From Gordonia sp. SID5947 (GTDB lineage: Bacteria > Actinomycetota > Actinomycetes > Mycobacteriales > Mycobacteriaceae): a stretch of DNA of 64,000 bases. Numbering within the stretch: position 1 is the first letter of the stretch; every line of letters starts with the position of its first letter. The stretch is taken from assembly GCF_009862785.1 (NCBI RefSeq), contig NZ_WWHU01000001.1, positions 1,550,001 to 1,614,000 on the forward strand, given 5' to 3'. This document shows positions 52,785 through 61,666 of this stretch, one piece after another. Under the pieces are notes generated by a model, which was not told where the DNA came from, ran no database searches, and worked only from the letters and a program-made list of their open reading frames with translations. The position numbers and the translations under genes are program-made.

Positions 52785-53510
52785 TCAGCCGTTCCCGAGC
52801 AATCGGTCGCGCAGCGCCTGATCCTTCTCGAGCACCATGGTTTCCAGACCTTTCTGAAAATCCTCCATGCGCGAACGCAATCCGGCATCCGACGACGCGA
52901 GAATCCGGATCGCCAGAAGTCCTGCGTTGCGTGCGCCACCGATCGACACCGTTGCCACCGGAACGCCGGCGGGCATCTGCACGATGGACAACAACGAGTC
53001 CAGGCCGTCGAGGGTGCGCAGTTGCACGGGGACGCCGATCACCGGGAGCGGCGTCGCCGACGCAACCATGCCGGGCAGGTGGGCGGCACCGCCGGCGCCC
53101 GCGATGATCACCGAGATGCCGCGCGCAGCCGCACCGGCCGCGTAGTCGAGCATGCGCTGAGGTGTCCGGTGCGCCGAGACGACACCGACCTCGAAGGGCA
53201 CGCCGAACTCCGCCAATGCCTCGGCGGCGGCCTCCATCGTCGGCCAGTCCGAATCACTGCCCATGATCAGCCCGACGCGCGGTCGGGTGGGGTCGGCGGC
53301 GACGGGATCGGAAGTCTCGGCGACCGTGTCCGTATCGGCGGTGTCCGTATCGGCGGTGTCCGCGTCGGCGGGATCCGTTGCGGGGAGCTCCGAGTCGGCG
53401 GTCTCCGCGTCGGCGGTGGTCCCCGTGACAACGTCCCCCACGGTGCGGTCGTCGCCGTCCGCCCCGGCCGTATCGGTCTCGGTGGTATCCGGCCCACTGT
53501 TGTCGGTCAT
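52785..53510 (-). CDS. purE: N5-carboxyaminoimidazole ribonucleotide mutase PurE
   Basis: 241 aa, in de novo purine synthesis converts N5-CAIR to CAIR. The catalytic core starts near residue 78: [52 protein letters not shown] and [19 protein letters not shown]. The first 75 residues are an acidic Asp/Thr/Ala-rich extension encoded partly by 15-bp tandem repeats (TADTD units), absent from standard PurE. ATG at 53510 overlaps the purK stop by 4 nt (ATGA). Confidence 0.95.
   Translation of the reverse strand: MTDNSGPDTTETDTAGADGDDRTVGDVVTGTTADAETADSELPATDPADADTADTDTADTDTVAETSDPVAADPTRPRVGLIMGSDSDWPTMEAAAEALAEFGVPFEVGVVSAHRTPQRMLDYAAGAAARGISVIIAGAGGAAHLPGMVASATPLPVIGVPVQLRTLDGLDSLLSIVQMPAGVPVATVSIGGARNAGLLAIRILASSDAGLRSRMEDFQKGLETMVLEKDQALRDRLLGNG
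53326..53370 (-). repeat. Three 15-bp tandem repeats in purE
   Basis: GTGTCCGTATCGGCG occurs twice (53326-53340, 53341-53355) and once with one change (53356-53370); a divergent copy is at 53401-53415. The period of 15 keeps frame and encodes repeated Thr-Ala-Asp-Thr-Asp. Confidence 0.85.
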
Positions 53511-54703
53511 GAGTGCACATCCCATCCATCGGTCCATTCGGCATCCGACATCCAGTGCGCGGCACGCTCGGCGCGCTCCCGGACCTCGGCCACCGAATCG
53601 GAGTCCGTACCAACAATGTTGACGTGACCGATCTTTCGATCGGGACGCTCGCCCTTACCGTACAGATGCACCTTGGCGTCGGGCATGCGCGCCATCAGGT
53701 GATGCAGGCGTTCGTCCATCGACATCGACGGCGCCTGCGCGGAACCCAGGATGTTCGCCATCACGGTGACAGGCGCCCGCGCAGCGGTGTCGCCGAGCGG
53801 ATAGTCGAGGACCGCGCGCAGATGTTGTTCGAATTGCGAGGTGACGGCACCGTCCATGGTCCAGTGCCCGCTGTTGTGCGGTCGCATCGCCAGCTCGTTC
53901 ACCAGCAACGTCCCGTCGGTGGTCTCGAACAACTCCATCGCCATCACACCGACGACCCCGAGTTCGGCGGCCAGCCGCAACGACATCTGCTGTGCCTCGG
54001 CTGCAACCTCTTCCGACAGGTCCGGCGCCGGTGCGAGCACCACGGCACACTGCCCTTTCCGCTGGACCGTCTCGACCACGGGCCACGCGCCGCCCTGCCC
54101 GAAGGGTGAACGAGCGATCATCGCGGAGAGCTCACGCCGCATCGACACCTTCTGCTCGACGATGAGGTCGACGCCGGCATCGACCTGTTCGTCGAACAAC
54201 GAGAGCGCCACGTCGCGGTCGTCGATCAGCCACACTCCGCGGCCGTCATAGCCACCACGAATCGCCTTGAGAACCACCGACCAGCCGTGCCTGTCACCGA
54301 AATCCACGAAGCGCTCACGCGCGGCGCCACGGTCGCCGGTCAGATCGGCGAAGTCCGGAACCGGCAGGCCCAATTCGGCGAGCCGTATCCGCATCGCGAG
54401 CTTGTCCTGGGCGAAGTGCAGCGCCGCCGAGGGCGGCCGCACGGCCACCCCCTCCGCCTCCAGGGCCTGCAGGTGCGCCAGCGGTACGCCCTCATGGTCG
54501 AACGTCAGCGCGACCGCACCGTGAGCGGCCTCGCGCAGATCCGCCAGGTCGTCGTGGGAACCGATCACCACGTCCGCGCTGACCTGTGCGGCCGGATCGT
54601 CGGCGCTCCCGGCCAACACCCGGAGACACTGCCCCAGCGCGATCGCTGCCTGGTGGGTCATCCGGGCGAGCTGACCGCCACCGATCATCGTCACGGTTGG
54701 CAT
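53507..54703 (-). CDS. purK: N5-carboxyaminoimidazole ribonucleotide synthase PurK
   Basis: 398 aa ATP-grasp enzyme that makes N5-CAIR from AIR, ATP and bicarbonate. Motifs: [20 protein letters not shown] at the start, [49 protein letters not shown] and [14 protein letters not shown]. The start is ambiguous: 24-bp tandem repeats (54701-54796) each carry an in-frame ATG preceded by GGAG at 6 nt, giving candidate starts at 54751, 54727 and 54703 and a further ATG at 54796. The last is used because homology begins just after it. Coupled to purE by an ATGA overlap. Confidence 0.93.
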   Translation of the reverse strand: MPTVTMIGGGQLARMTHQAAIALGQCLRVLAGSADDPAAQVSADVVIGSHDDLADLREAAHGAVALTFDHEGVPLAHLQALEAEGVAVRPPSAALHFAQDKLAMRIRLAELGLPVPDFADLTGDRGAARERFVDFGDRHGWSVVLKAIRGGYDGRGVWLIDDRDVALSLFDEQVDAGVDLIVEQKVSMRRELSAMIARSPFGQGGAWPVVETVQRKGQCAVVLAPAPDLSEEVAAEAQQMSLRLAAELGVVGVMAMELFETTDGTLLVNELAMRPHNSGHWTMDGAVTSQFEQHLRAVLDYPLGDTAARAPVTVMANILGSAQAPSMSMDERLHHLMARMPDAKVHLYGKGERPDRKIGHVNIVGTDSDSVAEVRERAERAAHWMSDAEWTDGWDVHS

Positions 54704-54796
54704 GCCGGTCTCCGACCGGGTCGGCATGCCGGTCTCCGACCGGGTCGGCATGCCGGTCTCCGACCGGGTCGGCACGCCGGTTCCGTACCTGGTCAT
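54701..54796 (-). repeat. 24-bp tandem repeats at the 5' end of purK
   Basis: Three identical 24-bp units (54701-54724, 54725-54748, 54749-54772) and a diverged fourth (54773-54796). On the minus strand each unit reads ATGCCGACCCGG then TCGGAGACCGGC, encoding MPTRSETG. GGAG in each unit lies 6 nt before the ATG of the next, so each unit supplies a complete translation start. Confidence 0.92.
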
Positions 54797-54910
54797 GGGC
54801 TGTCTGGCCGCGGGGGATCACCGGCAGTGGAAGTCACGCGAAACATCGTGGCACGAGGGCGCCGCCATCCGCATGATTGCCCGGCGAAGTCGCTGTTCGG
54901 TTCCATTTCG

Positions 54911-54916
54911 TACACT
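54911..54916 (+). promoter_or_regulatory. Probable -10 box of the GtrA-family gene
   Basis: TACACT ending 8 nt before GTG 54925. Confidence 0.4.
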
Positions 54917-54924
54917 CAGATCTT

Positions 54925-55485
54925 GTGCCCTTTATCGACGAGCTGGTCGCTCGACTACCCGCGCCGGTTCGACAGCTCGCGATGCGCCACCACGAACTCA
55001 TCAAGTTCGCCCTCGTCGGCGGCACCACTTTCGTCTTCGACCTGGCGATCTTCTACCTGTTGACGTTCACCGTCCTGGAGCCCAAACCCGTCGTCGCGCG
55101 GATCATCTCCGGAACCCTGGCGACGATCCTCAACTACATACTCAACCGCGAATGGGCGTTCAAGAACCGCGGCGGCCGTGAGCGGCATCATGAGGCGTTG
55201 ATCTTCTTCGTGATCAGCGGTGTCGGAGTGATCCTGGCCGCCGCGCCGCTCTGGGTGGCCAACAACGTGTTCGACCTGCGTAGCAATCTGAGCGTCACCG
55301 AACTGGTCATCGTGGACTTCATCCTCGGATTCCTCATCGGCAATCTGCTCCAGATGGCCTTCCGGTTCTGGGCTCTGCGCAAATTCGCCTTCCCCGAGGA
55401 TCTGCTGCGCGGTGGCGACGCCGGCTCCACCGACCTGCATCCGACCGCGGAGGAGCTCAACGATGAGGAACTCGGTCACGCGTGA
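54925..55485 (+). CDS. GtrA-family membrane protein (Rv3277-like)
   Basis: 186 aa with four transmembrane helices. Family motifs: LIKFALVGGTTFVFDLAIFY, SGTLATILNYILNREWAF and NLLQMAFRFWALRKFAFP. GtrA-like proteins are thought to move lipid-linked sugars across the membrane in cell-wall glycan synthesis. The GTG at 54925 is used; an upstream start at 54877 would add a tail without support. Its last 29 nt overlap the histidine kinase gene on the other strand. Confidence 0.88.
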   Translation: MPFIDELVARLPAPVRQLAMRHHELIKFALVGGTTFVFDLAIFYLLTFTVLEPKPVVARIISGTLATILNYILNREWAFKNRGGRERHHEALIFFVISGVGVILAAAPLWVANNVFDLRSNLSVTELVIVDFILGFLIGNLLQMAFRFWALRKFAFPEDLLRGGDAGSTDLHPTAEELNDEELGHA

Positions 55486-56815
55486 TCGGTGACGGCTGAC
55501 CGCGAACCGGACCACCGTCGCGATCATCGCCGTCGGTGTCGTCGGACTCACCGGTGTGTGCCGAGGGCACCACGATCGAGAACACGGCCGGCCGCCGCAT
55601 CGTCAGCTCGAGTCGTCCGCCGTCGGCCTCGACGAGCGCGCGTGCCAGCGACAACCCGACCCCGTTGCCCCGACCGGCCGAGAATCCACGCCGGAAGATC
55701 AACCCGACCAGCTCGTCGTCGATGCCTGCCCCCTCATCGGCGACCGTGATCCGGAGCATGTCGGCGGACGGGAGGTCGTCGACATGCAATCGGCACATGC
55801 CTGAGCCGTGCTGCAATGCGTTGTCCACCAGCACACTCAGCGCCTCACGCAGTCGTCCCGGCCGCGCACTGACCGCCGTGGTCTGACCGTTGAAGGTCGC
55901 CGATATGGTTCGTCCCGCCGCGGCGAAGGCCGCCCGGAAATCCCCGATCAACGTCTCGACCATCTCCTCGACGTCGATGTGGTTGGGCACCGCTGGATCG
56001 TTTCGCGACGCGGCCACCATCTCGTCGAGCTCGCGCGACAACCGTTCCACCTGCTCGAGGGCCGCCTCGGCCTCACCGACCACCGCCGGGTCCGGGTGCA
56101 GCGACAGTTCGTCGAGGCGGAGTTGGATCGCCGTCAACCTGCTGCGCAGCTGATGGGACACATCACCCACGATCTCGCCCTCCCGCTCTAGGCGCAGGGC
56201 GATCTCCGAGTTCGCGTCGCCGAGCGCGCGGGACACCCGGTCGAGTTCGCTGATCCCATATGACTTCCACTCGGAGCGAAAGTCGCCCTTCGCCATCGCC
56301 GCCGCCCGCCCGGCGAGGTCGATCAACGGGTCGGCGACGCGTCCGGCGGTGACCGCTGCCACGATCGTGCCCGCGGCGATCGAACTCGCGACCACGAGCG
56401 CGACGATCCCGATCGCAGCGAGCTGGTCGTCGCGCACCTGACTGAGAGGGATCTCCAGGAGAAGCGATCCGGCGTTACCGAGCGCGATGGAGTCCGACAT
56501 GGTCGCGCCGTCGATCGGCGCACCGATCACGGTCTCGGCCTCGGCACCCGCGCCGACCGGATATCGAACGGTCAGACGACCGTCCTCGGGCAACAGCAGC
56601 CGGAAGGCCTCGGTGTCCAGTGAACCGGCCGACACCAGCCCCCGTGCACCCTCCTGACGAATCAACTGCGCGGAGATCAGCTTGAGTCGCGAGTCCAGGT
56701 TCTGGTGGGCGTTGTCCGACACCCACCACCATGCGATCACGCTCAACGGGATGCCCAGCAGCAGACCGACCGCCACGATCATGGCGATCATCGTGTTCAG
56801 GATCCGGCGGCGCAT
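55457..56815 (-). CDS. Sensor histidine kinase
   Basis: 452 aa. Two transmembrane helices (about 8-32 and 143-166) bracket an extracytoplasmic sensor domain of about 110 residues. HAMP and dimerisation helix follow; the phosphoacceptor His is in GDVSHQLRSRLTAIQLRLDE near 220, a variant of H-E-L-R-T-P-L. The ATPase domain has the N box VDNALQHG, G1 VADEGAGID and G2 GNGVGLSLARALVEADGG. The C-terminal 30 residues are acidic and Gly-rich. It lies 21 nt downstream of the response regulator, its partner. Confidence 0.92.
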   Translation of the reverse strand: MRRRILNTMIAMIVAVGLLLGIPLSVIAWWWVSDNAHQNLDSRLKLISAQLIRQEGARGLVSAGSLDTEAFRLLLPEDGRLTVRYPVGAGAEAETVIGAPIDGATMSDSIALGNAGSLLLEIPLSQVRDDQLAAIGIVALVVASSIAAGTIVAAVTAGRVADPLIDLAGRAAAMAKGDFRSEWKSYGISELDRVSRALGDANSEIALRLEREGEIVGDVSHQLRSRLTAIQLRLDELSLHPDPAVVGEAEAALEQVERLSRELDEMVAASRNDPAVPNHIDVEEMVETLIGDFRAAFAAAGRTISATFNGQTTAVSARPGRLREALSVLVDNALQHGSGMCRLHVDDLPSADMLRITVADEGAGIDDELVGLIFRRGFSAGRGNGVGLSLARALVEADGGRLELTMRRPAVFSIVVPSAHTGESDDTDGDDRDGGPVRGQPSPITRDRVPHR

Positions 56816-56836
56816 GCGGTGTTCCCGACCAGCCGA

Positions 56837-57511
56837 TCAGGGGTCGAACCGGAATCCGACACCGCGCACGGTGACGATGTGCCGCTGGCGGTCGTGCTGG
56901 TCGTCGCCGATCTTTCGACGCAGCCACGAGATGTGCATGTCGAGCGTCTTCGACGACCGCAGATCGGCCGATCCCCACACCTCGGTCAGGATCTCGTCGC
57001 GGCTCACCACCTGCCCCGGACGTTCCATCAGGAACCGCAACAGATCGAACTCGCGATTGGCCAGCACGAGGTCGGCACCGTCGACGAGCACGCGCCGACC
57101 GCGCGTGTCGAGCTGGATGTCTCCTCCATCGAGGACCACGTCTGCGCTCTGTTGCCGACGCAGCAGTGCCCGTACCCGTGCCAGCAGTTCGGCCAACCGG
57201 AAGGGTTTGCCGACGTAGTCGTCGGCGCCGGCATCCAGACCGACGACGAAATCGACCTCGTCGGTCCGCGCGGTGAGCATCAGAACCGCGAGTTGGGGTC
57301 GCGCGGTCCGGATGCGTCGGCACACCTCGAGACCGTCGATCTCGGGCAGGCCGAGATCGAGGATGAGCAACTCGAAGCGGTTGTCCATCGCCTGGTCTAA
57401 CGCTTCGGCCCCGTCGGTGACCACCTGGCAGCCATACCCCTCGCGCGTGAGTGCGCGCGCCAGCGGTTCGGCGATGGCGACATCGTCCTCGGCCAGCAGT
57501 ACATCGGTCAC
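56837..57511 (-). CDS. OmpR-family response regulator
   Basis: 224 aa. The receiver domain has acidic pair ED at 8-9, phosphoacceptor D52 (LLILDLGLP) and Lys in VGKPF near 102. The winged-helix DNA-binding domain has LVLANREFDLLRFLMERPGQ, VVSRDEILTEVWG and HISWLRRKIGDD. Start GTG overlaps the stop of the PH-domain gene (GTGA), so the PH protein, regulator and kinase form one operon transcribed from 58091. Confidence 0.93.
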   Translation of the reverse strand: MTDVLLAEDDVAIAEPLARALTREGYGCQVVTDGAEALDQAMDNRFELLILDLGLPEIDGLEVCRRIRTARPQLAVLMLTARTDEVDFVVGLDAGADDYVGKPFRLAELLARVRALLRRQQSADVVLDGGDIQLDTRGRRVLVDGADLVLANREFDLLRFLMERPGQVVSRDEILTEVWGSADLRSSKTLDMHISWLRRKIGDDQHDRQRHIVTVRGVGFRFDP

Positions 57512-58083
57512 CTTCCGACCCCCTCGTCGTGCCGTCGGTCGGGGTGACCGTCGCCGGCCGGCCCGATCTCGTCGGAAACCGCGTCCTCATGTGTGTCGAG
57601 GACCTCGTGATAGAGCATCGCGTGCACCCGCTCCACCTGCGGGATGTCGTCGAACGACAAGGGCTCGTCGGATGCCGACTCGATGATCAGCGTGCCCGTC
57701 CGGAGCATCCGGTCAATCGGTCCGTGCCGGAACTCGACGGTGTTGATCCGCCGGATCGGGATGTCGATGCCGGATCTGGTGAGAATGCCGTTGCGGTAGA
57801 TCACCCGCCGATCGGTGAGGACGAAATGGGTCGTCTTCCATGAGACCAGCGGCCGGACGAAGTACCACACGAACCCGAGCAGCCACAGCACACCGATGAT
57901 GATCAGCAGCACCGTCGAGACGGTCGAGTCCAGAGTTGACCCGCTGACCATTCCGGCCAGCACGCCCGCGACAGCGGTCACCAGAAGGAACACCAGGAAC
58001 GGCCCCAGCAGGCATTTCCAGTGCGGATGCCGGTGCAGGACGATCTCCTCGCCGGGAGCGAGGTTCTCGCGTGGGTAGGACAT
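57508..58083 (-). CDS. PH-domain (bPH2) membrane protein, Rv3278c-like
   Basis: 191 aa. Two transmembrane helices (FLVFLLVTAVAGVLAGMV and VLLIIIGVLWLLGFVWYFV) are followed by a bacterial PH domain: HFVLTDRRVIYRNGILTRSG, DIPIRRINTVEFRHGPIDRM and GTLIIESASDEP. The C-terminal tail is acidic. ATG 58083 has TAAGCT 7 nt upstream. It is first in an operon with the two-component system, so it may modulate the kinase at the membrane (inference). Confidence 0.9.
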   Translation of the reverse strand: MSYPRENLAPGEEIVLHRHPHWKCLLGPFLVFLLVTAVAGVLAGMVSGSTLDSTVSTVLLIIIGVLWLLGFVWYFVRPLVSWKTTHFVLTDRRVIYRNGILTRSGIDIPIRRINTVEFRHGPIDRMLRTGTLIIESASDEPLSFDDIPQVERVHAMLYHEVLDTHEDAVSDEIGPAGDGHPDRRHDEGVGR

Positions 58084-58090
58084 GGCAGTC

Positions 58091-58096
58091 AGCTTA
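58091..58096 (-). promoter_or_regulatory. Probable -10 box of the PH protein-two-component operon
   Basis: TAAGCT on the minus strand, 7 nt before ATG 58083; identical in sequence and spacing to the mrp box at 38875. Confidence 0.5.
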
Positions 58097-58257
58097 ATGC
58101 GCATCACGCACCCAGAGACGCGGCTCGACCCCCACCCGCGAGGCACGACCACATCGCCGCGCCGCACACGAGCGCCACCGAGGTCGGCCGATCAGCACAC
58201 GTACACTACCTACAGACGCGTACCGGTCCGACCGCCGAGAAGGTCAAGGAGAACACC

Positions 58258-58851
58258 ATGAGTTATCGCGACCCGCGTGACCCGTACGACCCACGAACCG
58301 CCAGGTACGAGAGCGGATATCCGCCCGAGTCGCAGGCGTACAGCCGGTCGGATCCACACGCACAGCCCGGACCGGCCGAGTACTCCGAGGCCTACCCGCC
58401 TCCCGCACCGCGCCAGAAACCCCGGCTGGGTCCCAACGTGAATCCGACCATGTTCATCGGCGGCATCGTGATGACGGGCGTCGTCACCGGCCTCGCCGCG
58501 TGGTTGGCGGCGTGGGTGATCCGCGCGATCGTCGAGAGGGTCAACGAGGCCGGCAGGTTCGGCGTGTGGAATCCCTTGGCCCGCGACGAGATCTGGTTCG
58601 CCGTGGTCGGATTCCTCTGTGCCCTGGCGGCGGGGGCATTGTGGTACGTCCTGCAGATGGTCACGCCCTCGCCGAATCAGTTCTTCCGGTGGATCGTGGG
58701 TCTGCTCATCGCCGGCGCCGTGATCATCCCGTTGGTCTTGTCGTCGGAGCTGTCCGTGGGGATCGCCACGGCGGTCCTGCATCTGATCATCGGCCTACCG
58801 ATCCTGGCGCTGGTCCCGGCCATGGGACACAAGAGCGTCCAGCAGGCCTGA
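58258..58851 (+). CDS. Uncharacterised four-helix membrane protein
   Basis: 197 aa. A Tyr/Pro/Arg-rich cytoplasmic N-terminus (1-60: YRDPRDPYDPRTARYESGYP) is followed by four transmembrane helices (FIGGIVMTGVVTGLAAWLAA, WFAVVGFLCALAAGALWYVL, WIVGLLIAGAVIIPLVL, AVLHLIIGLPILALV). It resembles small DUF6069-like membrane proteins, not firmly assigned. ATG 58258 has AAGGAGA 5 nt upstream. It is divergent from the PH-domain operon and convergent with birA. Confidence 0.75.
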   Translation: MSYRDPRDPYDPRTARYESGYPPESQAYSRSDPHAQPGPAEYSEAYPPPAPRQKPRLGPNVNPTMFIGGIVMTGVVTGLAAWLAAWVIRAIVERVNEAGRFGVWNPLARDEIWFAVVGFLCALAAGALWYVLQMVTPSPNQFFRWIVGLLIAGAVIIPLVLSSELSVGIATAVLHLIIGLPILALVPAMGHKSVQQA

Positions 58852-58883
58852 GCCACCCGGCACTCGGCGGACGTCGTCCCTGA

Positions 58884-59663
58884 TCAGTCGATCGGCCGCA
58901 GGTGGGTGACGTCCCCGGCGGCCGCCACCACCTCTCGGCCGTCGACGTCGATCACGATCCGCCCGGTGCGATCGATGCGGACGGCGGTGCCCACCAACTC
59001 GTTGTCCCCCGGGAGCACCAACCGCACCCGTCGGCCGAGAGTGTCGCTGCGGTCGCGGTACATGTCCGCCAGCCTGTCGACGTCGGCGGGCCACAGTGCC
59101 AACAGCTCGGACAGGGCCCGCAGGAACTGTTCGGCGATGTCGGCAGGTGCCACCTCGTCCCCGGTGACGATCAGGAGTGAGGTCGCCGTCGGCACCGGCA
59201 GTTGATCTTCGGTCATCGCCGTGTTGAGCCCGACACCGATGACCGCCACCCCGCCCGTGGGCGTCTGCGTGTACTCGGAGAGGATGCCGGCGATCTTCCG
59301 GTCGTCGACAAGGACGTCGTTCGGCCACTTGAGGGTCGGCCGCCGGCCCGCGACGGCCTCCACCGCCCGGGCGACCGCCAGACCGGCGATCAGCGACAAC
59401 CAGCCGAGATGCTCCGTGTCGCCGCCGACTGCGACAGCCGACGACATGGCGAGTTGGCCACCGGCCGGTGCCGACCAGACCCGTGCGTGACGCCCACGCC
59501 CGGTCGTCTGGTCGGTGGTGACACGAACCGTCCCACCGATCTCCTCGGACGCGGCCCGGGCGATCAGGTCGGCATTCGTCGAACCCGTCGACTCGACCAC
59601 CTCGACCGTGTGCCAGCAGGTGTCAGCGAGATTCTCCACGAGCGCAGCGCCATCCAGGGTCAT
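58884..59663 (-). CDS. birA: Biotin-[acetyl-CoA-carboxylase] ligase BirA (monofunctional)
   Basis: 259 aa. The biotinyl-AMP binding motif is QTTGRGRHARVWSAPAGGQL near residue 55, with LKWPNDVLVDDRKIAGILSE and the C-terminal BPL domain (RVRLVLPGDNELVGTAVRID). There is no N-terminal HTH, so it does not act as a repressor. It should biotinylate the carboxylase alpha subunit that works with AccD5. ATG 59663 is chosen since TAGCGT lies 7 nt upstream; the ATG at 59669 lacks this. It is divergent from accD5. Confidence 0.93.
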   Translation of the reverse strand: MTLDGAALVENLADTCWHTVEVVESTGSTNADLIARAASEEIGGTVRVTTDQTTGRGRHARVWSAPAGGQLAMSSAVAVGGDTEHLGWLSLIAGLAVARAVEAVAGRRPTLKWPNDVLVDDRKIAGILSEYTQTPTGGVAVIGVGLNTAMTEDQLPVPTATSLLIVTGDEVAPADIAEQFLRALSELLALWPADVDRLADMYRDRSDTLGRRVRLVLPGDNELVGTAVRIDRTGRIVIDVDGREVVAAAGDVTHLRPID

Positions 59664-59670
59664 ACCCATG

Positions 59671-59676
59671 ACGCTA
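59671..59676 (-). promoter_or_regulatory. Probable -10 box of birA
   Basis: TAGCGT on the minus strand, ending 7 nt before ATG 59663. Confidence 0.45.
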
Positions 59677-59762
59677 CTGCGATCGCACGGCCCGTCCCAC
59701 ACCCTGCGCCACAAGCCCGACCGATCGCTCGGGAACATGAGGTGTATCTCACGTTGATCCGG

Positions 59763-59793
59763 TTGACGTGGCTCACAGTCGGGTAGTTAGCAT
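59763..59793 (+). promoter_or_regulatory. Promoter of accD5-accE5-maf
   Basis: TTGACG (59763-59768) and TAGCAT (59788-59793) are 19 nt apart; the -10 box ends 8 nt before ATG 59802. Confidence 0.5.
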
Positions 59794-59801
59794 CGTTGTT
59801 C

Positions 59802-61430
59802 ATGACGACTGCTTCGCGCGATGACGGCGCCGCTCCCGACATCCACACGACGGCGGGAAAGCTCGCCGATCTGCGTAATCGCCTCGAAGAGACCAAGCAC
59901 CCGGTGGGCGAGGCCGCGGTCGACAAGATCCACGACAAGGGCAAGCTGACCGCGCGTGAGCGCATCACCCACTTGCTCGACGAGGGGTCGTTCGTCGAAT
60001 TGGACGCGCTCGCGCGCCACCGCAGCACCAACTTCGGGTTGGCCGAGCGCCGCCCGCTCGGCGACGGCGTGGTGACCGGTTACGGCACCATCGACGGTCG
60101 CGAGGTGTGCATCTTCTCGCAGGACGCCACCGTCTTCGGCGGCAGCCTCGGTGAGGTCTACGGCGAGAAGATCGTCAAGGTCATGGATCTCGCGATCAAG
60201 ACCGGCCGTCCGCTGATCGGCATCAACGACGGCGCAGGCGCCCGCATCCAGGAGGGCGTCGTCTCGCTCGGCCTCTACGGCGAGATCTTCCACCGCAACG
60301 TCCGTGCATCCGGTGTCATCCCGCAGATCTCGCTGATCATGGGCGCCGCCGCTGGTGGTCACGTCTACTCGCCCGCGCTCACCGACTTCGTGGTGATGGT
60401 CGATCAGACCAGCCAGATGTTCATCACCGGCCCCGACGTCATCAAGACGGTGACCGGCGAGGACGTCACGATGGAGGACCTCGGCGGTGCGCACACCCAC
60501 ATGTCGAAGTCCGGCACCGCCCACTACGTCGCCCAGGACGAAGAGGACGCACTCGAGTACGTGAAGGAACTGCTGGGATACCTCCCCAGCAACAACCGGG
60601 CCGAGGCGCCACGCCTCCCGGTCGCGGAGCCGGCCGCCGGGTCCATCGAGGACACCCTGACCGATGAGGACCTCGAACTCGACACCCTGATCCCGGACTC
60701 CCCGAACCAGCCTTACGACATGCACGAGGTGATCCGCCGGATCCTCGACGACGACGAGTTCCTCGAGGTCCAGGCCGAGTACGCCACCAACGTGGTGGTC
60801 GGCTTCGGCCGCGTCGACGGCCGCAGCGTCGGTATCGTCGCCAACCAGCCGACACAGTTCGCCGGATGTCTCGACATCAAGGGCTCGGAGAAGGCCGCCC
60901 GATTCGTCCGCACCTGCGACGCCTTCAACATCCCGATCGTCACCCTGGTCGACGTTCCCGGCTTCCTGCCCGGCACCGATCAGGAGTACAACGGCATCAT
61001 CCGTCGCGGCGCCAAGTTGCTCTACGCCTACGGCGAGGCCACCGTCGGCAAGATCACCATCATCACCCGCAAGGCCTACGGCGGCGCATACGACGTGATG
61101 GGCTCCAAGCACATGGGTGCCGACGTGAACCTCGCGTGGCCGACCGCGCAGATCGCGGTCATGGGCGCGTCGGGTGCCGTCGGGTTCGTCTACCGCGGTC
61201 AGCTCAAGGAGGCCCAGGCCAACGGCGACGACGTCGACGCGTTGCGACTCCAGCTGCAGCAGGAGTACGAGGACACGCTGGTGAACCCGTACGTTGCCGC
61301 CGAGCGCGGCTACGTCGACGCCGTGATCCCGCCCAGCCACACCCGTGGCCAGGTGGCCACCGCCCTGCGACTGCTGGAGCGCAAGATGGTCACCCTGCCG
61401 CCGAAGAAGCATGGGAACATCCCCCTATGA
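59802..61430 (+). CDS. accD5: Acyl-CoA (propionyl-CoA) carboxylase beta subunit AccD5
   Basis: 542 aa carboxyltransferase that transfers CO2 from carboxybiotin to propionyl-CoA (and acetyl-CoA), giving methylmalonyl-CoA for branched lipids. Two crotonase-like halves are seen: [20 protein letters not shown], then [20 protein letters not shown] and [20 protein letters not shown] with the [20 protein letters not shown] oxyanion site; the second half has [20 protein letters not shown] and [20 protein letters not shown]. Its stop overlaps the accE5 start (ATGA). The biotinylated alpha subunit is probably outside the window. Confidence 0.96.
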   Translation: MTTASRDDGAAPDIHTTAGKLADLRNRLEETKHPVGEAAVDKIHDKGKLTARERITHLLDEGSFVELDALARHRSTNFGLAERRPLGDGVVTGYGTIDGREVCIFSQDATVFGGSLGEVYGEKIVKVMDLAIKTGRPLIGINDGAGARIQEGVVSLGLYGEIFHRNVRASGVIPQISLIMGAAAGGHVYSPALTDFVVMVDQTSQMFITGPDVIKTVTGEDVTMEDLGGAHTHMSKSGTAHYVAQDEEDALEYVKELLGYLPSNNRAEAPRLPVAEPAAGSIEDTLTDEDLELDTLIPDSPNQPYDMHEVIRRILDDDEFLEVQAEYATNVVVGFGRVDGRSVGIVANQPTQFAGCLDIKGSEKAARFVRTCDAFNIPIVTLVDVPGFLPGTDQEYNGIIRRGAKLLYAYGEATVGKITIITRKAYGGAYDVMGSKHMGADVNLAWPTAQIAVMGASGAVGFVYRGQLKEAQANGDDVDALRLQLQQEYEDTLVNPYVAAERGYVDAVIPPSHTRGQVATALRLLERKMVTLPPKKHGNIPL

Positions 61431-61666
61431 GCGACACCGTCGACACCCAGAACGACTCCGCTGCCGCACAGCCGCTGCTACGCGTCGTGCGTGGCAATCC
61501 GAGTGATGAAGACGTCGCCGTCCTCGCGTCGCTGATCGCCGCGGCCGCCGGATCCTCGCCGAGCGGGCCGGTCGATGCCGGCCCGCGCGACGATTGGGGT
61601 CGGCCCGAGGACCGGTTGCGTCCCATCTGGGGAGCGCCGACCAGCTTCACCAACCTGAGGGCGTGA
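61427..61666 (+). CDS. accE5: Acyl-CoA carboxylase epsilon subunit AccE5
   Basis: 79 aa. The epsilon subunit signature [20 protein letters not shown] is followed by Ala-rich residues and [20 protein letters not shown]. It stimulates and stabilises the AccA3-AccD5 complex. Joined to accD5 by ATGA and to maf by GTGA overlaps, so all three are translationally coupled. Confidence 0.9.
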   Translation: MSDTVDTQNDSAAAQPLLRVVRGNPSDEDVAVLASLIAAAAGSSPSGPVDAGPRDDWGRPEDRLRPIWGAPTSFTNLRA

